61,213 bases of DNA, taken from NCBI GenBank assembly GCA_002842095.1, contig PHCB01000015.1, forward strand, positions 1-61,213. The letters are read 5' to 3'. A program made the translations under genes and the position numbers. Below are positions 1-7,221 of the stretch, in pieces. This stretch comes from a candidate division BRC1 bacterium HGW-BRC1-1 (GTDB lineage Bacteria > Sumerlaeota > Sumerlaeia > Sumerlaeales > Sumerlaeaceae). Numbering within the stretch: the stretch's first letter is position 1; each line of letters starts with the position of its first letter. A model generated the notes under the pieces. It was given only the letters and a program-made list of their open reading frames with translations, was not told where the DNA came from and did no database searches.

Positions 1-2585
1 CCACCGCCAACACCGCCGTGGTCGATTCGACCACGACGGAAACCGACCCGACCGACAACACGACAACCCCGCCGGTAACGGTGGACGTGGTGCCGGCTGT
101 CGACCTGAAGGTGACGAAGACGGCTTCCACCAACTTCATCACCCAGGGTCAGCAGACCACCTACCAGGTGGTTGTGACGAACACCGGACCGAGTGCGGCC
201 GCCAGCGTGGTCGTGAGTGACACTCTGGCCGCCGGACTGGCCTATGTCAGTGCCACCACTACTCTCGGCACCGTGTCTCAAGCCGGTGGCGTCGTGACGG
301 CTCTCATCGGCAACCTGCCCGCGAATTCCTCGGCAACTGTGAACATTACGGTGACCGGCGTAACCGTGGGTCTGTGGCCCAACGTCGCTGTGGCCGATTC
401 GGCTACCAGCGAAACCGCACCGGGCGACAATATCTCGTCGCCGCCGGTTACGGTCACGGTGGCACCCAATGCCGACCTCTCCATCACCAAGGAAGCGTCG
501 GTGGCCAACGTGCCCATCGGCGTGGACTTCACGTACACGATCCGGGTGACGAACAACGGTCAGAGCGCGGCTCAAGATGTGCTCGTGACCGATGTTCTCC
601 CGGCGGGCGTGGCGTTCCAGTCCGCAATCGCAACCCAGGGCTTCGTGGAAATAAACGGTCAGACGGTGCAAGGCAATCTCGGCACGGTGGCCTCCGGAGC
701 AACGGTGGTCATCACCATCACGGTCCGCGGCAGCGTGGTCGGTCCCGTGTTCAACTCGGCATCGGTGGACAGCAATACCAGCGACACCACGCCGGGTAAC
801 AACGTGGTTGCGGTACCTGTGGAGGTAACTCTGGAGCCATCCAGTGACCTCATGATCGCGAAGGTCGGCACTCCGAGCACTGTCCTCTCGGGCGGTGAAG
901 TGACCTACTTCATCACGGTCTTCAACGCCGGTCCGAGCGACGCTACAAACGTTACGATGGTCGATACTCTGCCCATCGAGTGCGTGCAGTTCATCTCGGC
1001 CAGCACGATCCAGGGCACGGTCTCTGAACTGAATGGCATCGTGACGGCCAACCTCGGCACACTGCCCTCGGGTGATTCCACCCTGGTGCAGATCGTGATC
1101 CGCGCATCCGGCGACACCACACTGGTCAATGCCGCCGCGGTTACGGGCGACCAGTTCGACGTGAACCCGTCCAATAACACCGACACGGAAAACACGAACT
1201 TGTACTCGTCGTTCGACGCCATCATAACCGATGACATTACCACGGACACGGGCTGGTTCGCTTACAGGCCTGACCAGCCGGGCTTCCACGGAACCGAGTG
1301 GGATCCGGCCGAGCAATCGCTGAAGGCTTGGGTCGACCCTGACCCGATCAAGAAGCGCACCCGTCAGACGGGCTACTTCGCCACCGAGTCATTGTACGTG
1401 CCTTACGCTTCGGTTGGTTCGGAGAACTACGTACGCGGTAAGTTCTACATCTACACCGGCGATCAGCCGACAACAAATCCGCTGCTCACCATCCCGCCCA
1501 TGCGCTTGAGGCTGGCTTCGAGATTCGCAGTCAACTCAATGCTCGAGGTCTTCCCCTCGCTCAACGTGGATCCGGGTGCGGTGCCTTCGTCGCTGGAGTT
1601 CCGTCCCAGCAGCGATCCAACGAACCCGTCAATCTTCCGTGTCGATTTCGATCCGGTCGACGTGCCTTATCTCAAGGGCAACCCCACCACCGAAGGCGTG
1701 ATGAGCGGCTTCGAGGTGTTCGCGGTCGATCCGCAAAGCGAGGGCTTCATCGCCCTGGCCCAGATCGAGATCGGCGTGTACCCGGTTGGCCTGCTCTCCA
1801 CCGATTGCAAACCTGTAACGAAGATCTTTGCCCCGACGGCCACGGACGCAGGCGATTTCCGCCTCGACCTGCCCGAGGCAGAGCTGGCTTCGTACAACCT
1901 GCTGCCGGTGATCGAGGAAGGCTACACGACGGTGTCGGTGACCGATCCGCCGAGCATCAAGCCGGTGTACGCGGAAGGCAGCTTCGGTGTGACGCTTGAC
2001 ACCAAGCAGGTGCCGTCCAACCGCATCGGCATCATCTCGCGCAACTTCAGCGGCGGCACCGACGTGACCGCACCTGATTACCTGCGCGTGGGCGAGAACA
2101 AGCAGTACCTCGTGCGCTACCACCTCACCAGCACGCAACGCAGCGACAGGAACAGCCAGATCCGCATGCGTGGTCGTGCGGTTCGGTTCACCTGGAGCCA
2201 GAAGTACGAGCTGGGTGGTGCATGGGCACTGGGTGGCTTCGGTTCGCCGAACAACACCATCGCCCAACAGGCGCTGCCGGGCATCGGATGCCTGAACCCG
2301 GACAACGCCGGCACCACCAACGGCGGCTGGTACACGATGCTGATGCACTCGCCCATGAACGTGGACATCCGTCCCGAGTTCCCGACGGGCACACCGCTGG
2401 CGGTACGCATGCCGAACCTGACCGCTCAACCGGGTCCGGGCGTCAATGCCGCGTCGCTACGCGATCTGCGCTTCGGCCTCGATATCGTCGACACGATCAC
2501 CTTCACCGCTCAGAGCTCGTTTGAGCAGGGCAATGTGACCGTCGATCGCATCGAAGTGACCGAGTTCCCGCTCGTTCAGGATTAA
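1..2585 (+). CDS. DUF11-repeat surface/adhesin-like protein, 5' truncated
   Basis: The reading frame is open to the window edge (codons before position 18 are also sense), so the true start lies upstream. Three tandem beta-sandwich repeats of the DUF11 type, about 120 residues each, cover roughly nt 100-465, 470-830 and 838-1200. Each begins with a 'DLxVxK' motif followed by 'VTNTGPSAA'- or 'VTNNGQSAA'-like text and a 'VVSDTLPAG'-like motif. From about nt 1200 to the stop is a roughly 460-residue C-terminal region with no domain I recognise; it is rich in aromatic and Pro residues and looks folded and extracellular. DUF11 repeats are typical of large secreted or cell-surface stalk proteins. 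No C-terminal sorting motif or membrane anchor is visible. A strong hairpin terminator follows 40 nt after the stop. The family call is good; the biological role is inferred. Confidence 0.8.
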   Translation, partial: TANTAVVDSTTTETDPTDNTTTPPVTVDVVPAVDLKVTKTASTNFITQGQQTTYQVVVTNTGPSAAASVVVSDTLAAGLAYVSATTTLGTVSQAGGVVTALIGNLPANSSATVNITVTGVTVGLWPNVAVADSATSETAPGDNISSPPVTVTVAPNADLSITKEASVANVPIGVDFTYTIRVTNNGQSAAQDVLVTDVLPAGVAFQSAIATQGFVEINGQTVQGNLGTVASGATVVITITVRGSVVGPVFNSASVDSNTSDTTPGNNVVAVPVEVTLEPSSDLMIAKVGTPSTVLSGGEVTYFITVFNAGPSDATNVTMVDTLPIECVQFISASTIQGTVSELNGIVTANLGTLPSGDSTLVQIVIRASGDTTLVNAAAVTGDQFDVNPSNNTDTENTNLYSSFDAIITDDITTDTGWFAYRPDQPGFHGTEWDPAEQSLKAWVDPDPIKKRTRQTGYFATESLYVPYASVGSENYVRGKFYIYTGDQPTTNPLLTIPPMRLRLASRFAVNSMLEVFPSLNVDPGAVPSSLEFRPSSDPTNPSIFRVDFDPVDVPYLKGNPTTEGVMSGFEVFAVDPQSEGFIALAQIEIGVYPVGLLSTDCKPVTKIFAPTATDAGDFRLDLPEAELASYNLLPVIEEGYTTVSVTDPPSIKPVYAEGSFGVTLDTKQVPSNRIGIISRNFSGGTDVTAPDYLRVGENKQYLVRYHLTSTQRSDRNSQIRMRGRAVRFTWSQKYELGGAWALGGFGSPNNTIAQQALPGIGCLNPDNAGTTNGGWYTMLMHSPMNVDIRPEFPTGTPLAVRMPNLTAQPGPGVNAASLRDLRFGLDIVDTITFTAQSSFEQGNVTVDRIEVTEFPLVQD

Positions 2586-2624
2586 CAACCCGGCGGGCTA
2601 AAGCTCGCGAAGGTAACAAACGCC

Positions 2625-2669
2625 GACCCGCGGCGGAGGCTCAACCCTCCCCGCGGGTCGTTTTTATTT
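2625..2669 (+). terminator. Rho-independent terminator after the DUF11 gene
   Basis: A perfect 9-bp stem (GACCCGCGG at 2625-2633 pairing with CCGCGGGTC at 2651-2659), extended by an inner GGAGG/CCTCC stem, is followed by the T-rich tract TTTTTATTT at 2661-2669. Confidence 0.9.
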
Positions 2670-2841
2670 GGCGACTCGGAGGGCGGACGGACGGACGGTC
2701 AGATCATGGTTATTTTGTGGGACAATCCTGCGTTGATTTCGTTAGCCCTTTGGATTTTCGAAGGGATAGTGGATGACATATTGCAGCGCCGCCGGGCGGC
2801 AGTTGTGCGCAGGTGACGCGGAAAAACTGGAGGCTTTTGCC

Positions 2842-3351
2842 ATGCATGAGAAAAGCGTCGAGCTGTTGAACAAGGCCGTGGCCGACGAGATGTCTGCCGT
2901 GCATCAGTACATGTACTTTCATTTCCATTGCGACGATCAGGGACTGGATCTGCTGGCGGGATTGTTCAAGCGGACCGCCATCGAGGAGATGATGCATGTG
3001 GAGATGCTCGCCGAGCGCATCCTGTTTCTGAAGGGCGATGTGGAAATGGTGTGTGCGTTGCCGGTGGAAAAGTTGACGGACGTAAAGGCGATGCTGGAGC
3101 TATCGGCCAGGCTGGAAAAAGAAAGCGCCTTAGACTATAATCGTTGGGCTAACGAGTGCGCAGCCAATGCGGATTCGGCCACGAAGAAGATTTTTGAGGA
3201 ACTCGTGCAGCAGGAAGAGCGCCACTTCGACCAGTATGACACCGAGTTGGAGCATCTCACCTCGCTGGGCACAAGCTACCTTGCTCTGCAGTCCATCGAG
3301 CGCAGCAAGCGCCAAGCGGCGGGTCCCGGCGGCGGCATGCCCCCGCACTGA
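2842..3351 (+). CDS. bfr: Bacterioferritin
   Basis: A 169-residue iron-storage/ferroxidase four-helix bundle protein of bacterioferritin length. The di-iron ligands known from E. coli Bfr are present at a constant offset of -2: E16, E49 and H52 (in 'IEEMMHVE'), E92, E125 and H128 (in 'QQEERHFD'), with Y23 near the site. M50 aligns with the haem-ligating Met52 of Bfr, so inter-subunit haem binding is likely. The frame is open further upstream, but I choose the ATG at 2842 because it has a good ribosome-binding site (CTGGAGG at 2827-2833, 8 nt spacing) and matches the family N-terminus (MHEKSVELLNKA). It is monocistronic, convergent with the sigma-factor gene and separated from it by a bidirectional terminator. 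Role: cytosolic iron storage and detoxification. Confidence 0.9.
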   Translation: MHEKSVELLNKAVADEMSAVHQYMYFHFHCDDQGLDLLAGLFKRTAIEEMMHVEMLAERILFLKGDVEMVCALPVEKLTDVKAMLELSARLEKESALDYNRWANECAANADSATKKIFEELVQQEERHFDQYDTELEHLTSLGTSYLALQSIERSKRQAAGPGGGMPPH

Positions 3352-3413
3352 TGGGGTGAGTCCGCAGCGGCCAGCTTGGCGGCAGCGGTGTGACAAAATG
3401 GATCATTTGGAAA

Positions 3414-3460
3414 CAAAAAAACTCCCCGCTGCCGGAGTCGGCGCGGGGAGTTGATTTTTG
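3414..3460. terminator. Bidirectional terminator between bfr and the sigma-factor gene
   Basis: ACTCCCCGC (3421-3429) pairs perfectly with GCGGGGAGT (3443-3451). An A-run precedes it (3415-3421, a T-run on the minus strand) and a T-rich tract follows (TTGATTTTT), so it can end both convergent transcripts. Confidence 0.85.
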
Positions 3461-3478
3461 TGTTATAGCGTTTGAGGA

Positions 3479-4141
3479 TTAGTCGATGAGTTCCATCATC
3501 AACTCGCGCAATTCCTGGCGGGCGTTGAAGAGGCGGCTCATGACCGTGCCGATGGGGATGTCGAGGGCCTCGGCGATTTCCTTGTAGGACAGGTTGTGGA
3601 AGTGTTTCATGATGATGATCTCGCGGAAATCGGGCTTCAGCTTGTCGATGGCCTTCCACAGGTGCTGGCGTTGCTCGGCGTCCGCATATTGGTCACGCGG
3701 ATCGGGGCGATCGTCCTCAAACTGTGCAAAGGTCTCCTCCTCGAGTTCTTCGAGGGAGTCGTTACGCACGCGCTGGTTTTTCTTGATGTAGTTGAGGCAG
3801 TGGTTCTTGATAATCTTGTAGAACCACGGGAAGAAGGGCGAGTTGAGGTCGAAGGTCTTGATGGCCTTGAAGGCCTTCACAAAAGCATCCTGTGAAAGAT
3901 CGAGGGCGTCTTCGTGGTTGGCCACAAAGCCCAGGGCTACATAGTAAGCCTTTTGTTTGTAGGAGTTGACGAGCTGCTCGAAGGCGGCCACATCTCCTTC
4001 CTGAACGTTGCGGATGATCGTTTTTTCCTCTTCAGGAGAGAGAAAGCGTTGGGTAAGTTCGGCTACGGCCGTCGTAGATGTCTCGCTCACTTCGGTTGTT
4101 ACTTTTTCCTTTTCTGCTGTTATGGTCTTTGTTCGTGGCAT
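3479..4141 (-). CDS. RNA polymerase sigma factor, ECF/RpoE type
   Basis: A 220-residue sigma-70 family protein with regions 2 and 4 only. Region 2 (about residues 50-120) contains 'DALDLSQDAFVKAFK' and 'PWFYKIIKNHCLNYIKK', the -10-binding and melting helix. Region 4 (about residues 165-215) contains 'LSYKEIAEALDIPIGTVMSRL', matching the helix-turn-helix that binds the -35 element. An N-terminal extension of about 35 residues rich in Thr, Glu and Lys precedes region 2. No anti-sigma gene (zinc-finger or membrane type) adjoins it: downstream is convergent bfr and upstream is an exported protein gene, so control may be by other means or from elsewhere. The family is clear; the regulon is unknown. 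Confidence 0.92.
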   Translation of the reverse strand: MPRTKTITAEKEKVTTEVSETSTTAVAELTQRFLSPEEEKTIIRNVQEGDVAAFEQLVNSYKQKAYYVALGFVANHEDALDLSQDAFVKAFKAIKTFDLNSPFFPWFYKIIKNHCLNYIKKNQRVRNDSLEELEEETFAQFEDDRPDPRDQYADAEQRQHLWKAIDKLKPDFREIIIMKHFHNLSYKEIAEALDIPIGTVMSRLFNARQELRELMMELID

Positions 4142-4497
4142 GATAGATGGTTCCCTCTAATAGAACCAGTTTGGTCTCATTTGTTTTATTAATGCGAAAC
4201 TAAAACGCCTGTTTCGCCTCGTGCAAGATAAATCACATCGGTTCTGATGAAAATTGTAGCGAGAACTGTACCGTGATCTTTTGGGGGGTGGATTGTGTCG
4301 TCAAAGGGAAAATTCCCGGGGTGGAAAATCTTTCCCACGGGTTAAGAAAAAGTCGCGGTGGGATTGTTCCCGGCAGATTCTGCCTTCGGCACAATTGCAC
4401 CGATTTCGCTCCTGAGCAAGCTGTCCTCCCAGGAGCACTATACCATCTCCACCACCTTTGGGGGGTGGCTGAGGTCATCCAATTCGGCGCTGTCGGG
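4142..4497. other. Intergenic region upstream of the sigma-factor gene
   Basis: About 355 nt between the sigma-factor start and the stop of the next minus-strand gene. It holds the T-rich 5' leader of the sigma gene. The plus-strand frame running through it into 5.05 kb lacks any family signature and lies antisense to the exported-protein gene, so I treat it as non-coding. No hairpin terminator with a clean T-run was seen after the upstream gene. Confidence 0.4.
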
Positions 4498-4992
4498 TTA
4501 TTGTTTCTCGCCGTAGCGTGCGCCGCGGGTCCAGTTGTCGTAGTTATCCCACGGCACGGGTCCCAGTTTATCGCAGGCTGTTCCGGCGTCGGTGGGGTAA
4601 CATGCCGGCGTCTTGTAATTGGGCCACAGGCGCGGGTTGTGGAAGGGGTAGTAAGTGGGGTTCAGCCCTTCGTAGTTGTTGTGTTTGAAGGGGTAGTAGT
4701 AGGTGGGGCCATAGAGATCGTTGCATCCCGAGCCATCGCCGATGCGACGTTCTGGCGCAGGCAGCGGGGCGTTGCGGGGCACCATGGCACCCAGGGGCGG
4801 ACCGATCTTGCTCTTGGCAATGGAGTTGCCGGAGGTTATGCGAACGGGCGGAGCCTGCACGGGGGCAGGGGCCGGTGCGTAAACCGTGGCGGGCCGCGAG
4901 AGGCGGGTTTGCGGAAGCTCTCCGCCGGCGACAGCCGTGGCTGCGGTTCCTGCAAAGCAGGTTGCGAGGGCGAGCAATGCCAAGCGCTTCAT
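4498..4992 (-). CDS. Exported Pro/Tyr-rich protein of unknown function
   Basis: 164 residues from the ATG at 4992. I prefer this over the longer upstream frame because it places a classic signal peptide (MKRLALLALATCFAGTAATA, then VAGG) at the N-terminus. The mature protein has a Pro/Ala-rich linker, then a Tyr/Pro/Asn-rich segment with repeated 'YYPF' ('TYYYPFKHNNYEG', 'TYYPFHNP') and three Cys residues. No domain is recognised. It could be a small periplasmic or surface-associated structural protein. It is flanked by an ECF sigma gene downstream on the same strand and a divergent atpC upstream; any functional link is speculation. Confidence 0.6.
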   Translation of the reverse strand: MKRLALLALATCFAGTAATAVAGGELPQTRLSRPATVYAPAPAPVQAPPVRITSGNSIAKSKIGPPLGAMVPRNAPLPAPERRIGDGSGCNDLYGPTYYYPFKHNNYEGLNPTYYPFHNPRLWPNYKTPACYPTDAGTACDKLGPVPWDNYDNWTRGARYGEKQ

Positions 4993-5222
4993 GGTGATAA
5001 GTTGCCTTTTCACGCCGGGAAGACGGCGAGGATGTTGTTTTTTGAATCGTGAAGAATAAACCTGAGCCATAAGCAAAAGGGTTGCCAAGCGAAAAACGAA
5101 GGGCGCGCTAAGCAGGGACAGTGTCAAATCGTCGCACACGCATCCTGCGCTTTTTTCGATTGCGCCGTGGGCGCACGATGTAACACACAAGAAGACCATC
5201 CATCCCACCGGAGAAGTGCCCC

Positions 5223-5495
5223 ATGGCCAAGCAATTTCAACTGCAGGTGATTACGCAGGAAAAGAAGATTCTGGATGCCGCCGTCACCAGTCTGGTGCTG
5301 CCCGGGGTCGATGGATATTTCGGCGTGCTGGCCGACCACGCCCCGCTGATTGCCACGCTGGGCAAGGGCAAGATGACCGTGAAGCAGGGCGAGTCGAACG
5401 TGCAGGAGTGGTCCATAGACGGCGGCTTCATGGAGATGCTCGACAACACCGCAACCGTGTTGGTGGATGCGTTGGTGATTCCGCCAAAGGGCTGA
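5223..5495 (+). CDS. atpC: F1Fo ATP synthase epsilon subunit (short form)
   Basis: 90 residues matching the N-terminal beta-sandwich domain of the F1 epsilon subunit: 'FQLQVITQEKKILD', then 'VLPGVDGYFGVLADHAPLI' and 'WSIDGGFMEM'. The start ATG has an RBS (GGAGAA, 5210-5215). In most bacteria epsilon has about 130-140 residues, with a C-terminal helical hairpin that inhibits ATP hydrolysis; here the gene ends right after the sandwich, so that autoinhibitory arm is missing. It also stands alone: no atpA, atpG or atpD flanks it. Short epsilon subunits are known in some lineages, so this need not be a truncation. Role: central-stalk subunit coupling gamma rotation to the c-ring. Confidence 0.9.
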   Translation: MAKQFQLQVITQEKKILDAAVTSLVLPGVDGYFGVLADHAPLIATLGKGKMTVKQGESNVQEWSIDGGFMEMLDNTATVLVDALVIPPKG

Positions 5496-5512
5496 TTCAA
5501 TTGGGGCCACAT

Positions 5513-5600
5513 CTCTCATAACTCTCATCCCTCCCATTCTTCCCATCCACGAAATGGGAAATATGGGAGGGATGGGAATTATGGGATGGATGGGAATTAT
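5513..5600. repeat. Inverted pair of 9-bp-period (ATGGGANNN)n repeats
   Basis: On the plus strand 5552-5600 reads as five units of ATGGGA plus three variable bases (AAT, GGG, ATT, TGG, ATT). Just upstream, 5513-5545 carries the same unit in reverse complement (CCCTCCCAT TCTTCCCAT), so the two arms can form a hairpin after atpC. Related arrays occur at 24.49, 49.47 and 58.75 kb. Confidence 0.75.
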
Positions 5601-5643
5601 GACAACCCTGCCCCACCCACCACCCTGCGGCAAAAACCCAACC

Positions 5644-5664
5644 CCACGGGCTTTGAACCCGTGG
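5644..5664. repeat. Short perfect palindrome
   Basis: CCACGGG (5644-5650) and CCCGTGG (5658-5664) around a CTTTGAA loop. There is no T-run, so it is not an obvious terminator. It resembles the hairpins of the 21.94-22.20 kb cluster ('ctttgaaccc'). Confidence 0.5.
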
Positions 5665-5776
5665 TTTCACGGTTGACCCACCCCCCCTGCCCATGAATAG
5701 TGGGTTTTAGTCGGTACGCGCATTGCTCGTACTAATATGCGCAATTCTATTTTCGGCAAACATTTAAGGGGCAGGC

Positions 5777-6502
5777 ATGAAACTCAATTTCGTACGACAC
5801 ACAATTTTGGCCGCGATGTGTGCGGCCCTGCCCATGCTGTTCGGATGCGACCGAACGGAAATTGTGAAGCCGCTGAAGACCAACGAAGAAGTGGCCGCCG
5901 AGCGTAACGGCGAGGGCGATGGCGTGCCAACCACGCGCATCAATACCGGAGCCTCGCGCGAGGCGAAGCGCCCCGAGCGCCGGGGGCGCAGCACCTCCGA
6001 TGGCCGCGCCGCGAGACCTGCGGCGACCAGGCCCGCGCCACCGCAGGAGCCGGTCGTCGAGGAAACTTCCGCCGCCGCCGTGGCAAAGGTGATTACCATG
6101 GCGGACCTGCAAGCGGATGCGGGATCGAGCGACACCGAGGGGGGATGGAACCTCAACTCCAACGGCATGATCTACACGATGAACATCCCCATGACGGCGC
6201 CCATCCATGCGGTCATGGTGGAGAGCAAGGGGCAGGAGGCCGACGGCACCTGGCCCATGGTGGAACTGACGCTCTACAACCGCGACTATCAGAAATATTA
6301 TTATCCGATGAACAAGGAGTACGTCACGTGGCCGACGTATCAGGAAAAGCTGATCCGGTTCGACACGCCGCTCCCGGCGGGGACATACCAGATGAGCTTC
6401 CGCTTCCTGAATAATGAAACAGTGGCGACGGAGGGCGACCGCAACGTGTACTTCCGGAAAATGGTGCTGTACCCGAAACAGGCGCTGCCGGAGGGCGAGT
6501 AA
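5777..6502 (+). CDS. Lipoprotein with C-terminal beta-sandwich-like module
   Basis: 241 residues. A lipoprotein signal ends in LFGC with the lipidated Cys at residue 24. Residues about 25-105 are low-complexity and charged or Ala/Pro/Arg-rich, probably a disordered linker. Residues about 110-240 form a compact module rich in Tyr, Trp and beta-forming residues, ending 'NVYFRKMVLYP'. The same overall design, a carbohydrate-binding-like sandwich ending in an aromatic-x-Arg-x-x-x-Leu strand, recurs in the neighbours at 6.6, 10.2 and 12.5 kb. The start ATG follows GGGGCAGGC, a weak RBS. No function is known; an outer-membrane carbohydrate-binding role is a guess. Confidence 0.65.
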   Translation: MKLNFVRHTILAAMCAALPMLFGCDRTEIVKPLKTNEEVAAERNGEGDGVPTTRINTGASREAKRPERRGRSTSDGRAARPAATRPAPPQEPVVEETSAAAVAKVITMADLQADAGSSDTEGGWNLNSNGMIYTMNIPMTAPIHAVMVESKGQEADGTWPMVELTLYNRDYQKYYYPMNKEYVTWPTYQEKLIRFDTPLPAGTYQMSFRFLNNETVATEGDRNVYFRKMVLYPKQALPEGE

Positions 6503-6547
6503 AAACTTTGACGCAAAGTAGCTAAGGGCGCAAAGAAAAGCCGAGAA
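6501..6547 (+). repeat. 8-bp-period ACGCAAAG-type repeat
   Basis: The segment (core GACGCAAAGTAGCTAAGG, then GCGCAAAG) overlaps the stop of the lipoprotein gene. It belongs to a dispersed family also seen at 9.95, 13.62, 54.67, 57.53 and 57.64 kb. Confidence 0.65.
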
Positions 6548-6599
6548 TTTATAGCTCCAGCGAGCAAGGGCAGTTTGTTAATTATATAATAATTCTTGA

Positions 6600-6631
6600 A
6601 TTAGTGTTCACTTGCGTCCATTAGCGGTTAC
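6600..6631 (-). repeat. Degenerate AATGAACGC-type repeat
   Basis: The segment (core GTGTTCACTTGCGTCCATTA) closely resembles the inverted repeat copies at 47.05 and 47.21 kb beside a broken nuclease gene. It abuts and overlaps the stop codon (6628-6630) of the minus-strand gene. Confidence 0.5.
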
Positions 6632-7221
6632 TTCTCCATGACGATGCGACGCAGGTAGAATCCGATGCGTTGGGCGGTGCCCTTTGGGGTGACGAACTCG
6701 AAGCTGAGGACTGCCTGTTTGCCGCGCAGTTCTGCGGGCAGGGGCGCGGTGTATCGGGCGCGGGTCAGGCTGGCGACCTGCCCCTCCCACAGCACGCGGG
6801 CCGGGCTGCCGTCCGTGGGCCGCGCGGTCATACGCACCCTCGGGTGGATGCCGTGCCAGGGGATGCTGCGCGCGTAAAACGCGATAGTGCCGGCACCAGC
6901 GGGAAAGGCCAGCGTGGGCGTTTCGTTGCCCGCGACTTTCATAATCAACTCGCCACGGTACACATGGGCCGCCGGTTGCGCAAACTCGTCGGCCGTCACC
7001 TGCGCCAGTTCCTCCGGACGCGATGACGCGCGGTCATCGTCCCACCCGGGGATGAACACCGTGCCGTCGTCGCTCATGCGAAACGGCGCGCTCTCGGCCG
7101 GACCCACAGCGCCCTGCGCCGGAAGCGGCGCGGTGGTTTCCGCCCCCGCCCCCGCCGCGAAGCCCGTCGCCGTCGCGCCACACATCATCACACACATCAG
7201 CAACCTTGTCGTCGTCATCAT
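6628..7221 (-). CDS. Exported protein with beta-sandwich module, coupled to the C25 protease
   Basis: 197 residues with a signal peptide ending near 'ATGFAAGAGA'. The mature part has no enzyme motif. The C-terminal ~125 residues look like an all-beta module: 'GTIAFYARSIPWHG', 'RARYTAPLPAELRG', and the end 'RIGFYLRRIVMEK', which parallels the end of the neighbouring lipoprotein module. Its ATG (7221-7219) overlaps the stop of the C25 protease gene by 4 nt (ATGA), so the two are translationally coupled and probably act together in the envelope, for example as an accessory or substrate-binding partner. The function is not known. Confidence 0.65.
   Translation of the reverse strand: MMTTTRLLMCVMMCGATATGFAAGAGAETTAPLPAQGAVGPAESAPFRMSDDGTVFIPGWDDDRASSRPEELAQVTADEFAQPAAHVYRGELIMKVAGNETPTLAFPAGAGTIAFYARSIPWHGIHPRVRMTARPTDGSPARVLWEGQVASLTRARYTAPLPAELRGKQAVLSFEFVTPKGTAQRIGFYLRRIVMEK

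Noticed and set aside
4273-5052. 259-codon plus-strand open frame
   Set aside because: Overlaps the exported protein gene on the other strand, which has a proper signal peptide; the plus frame has no family support.
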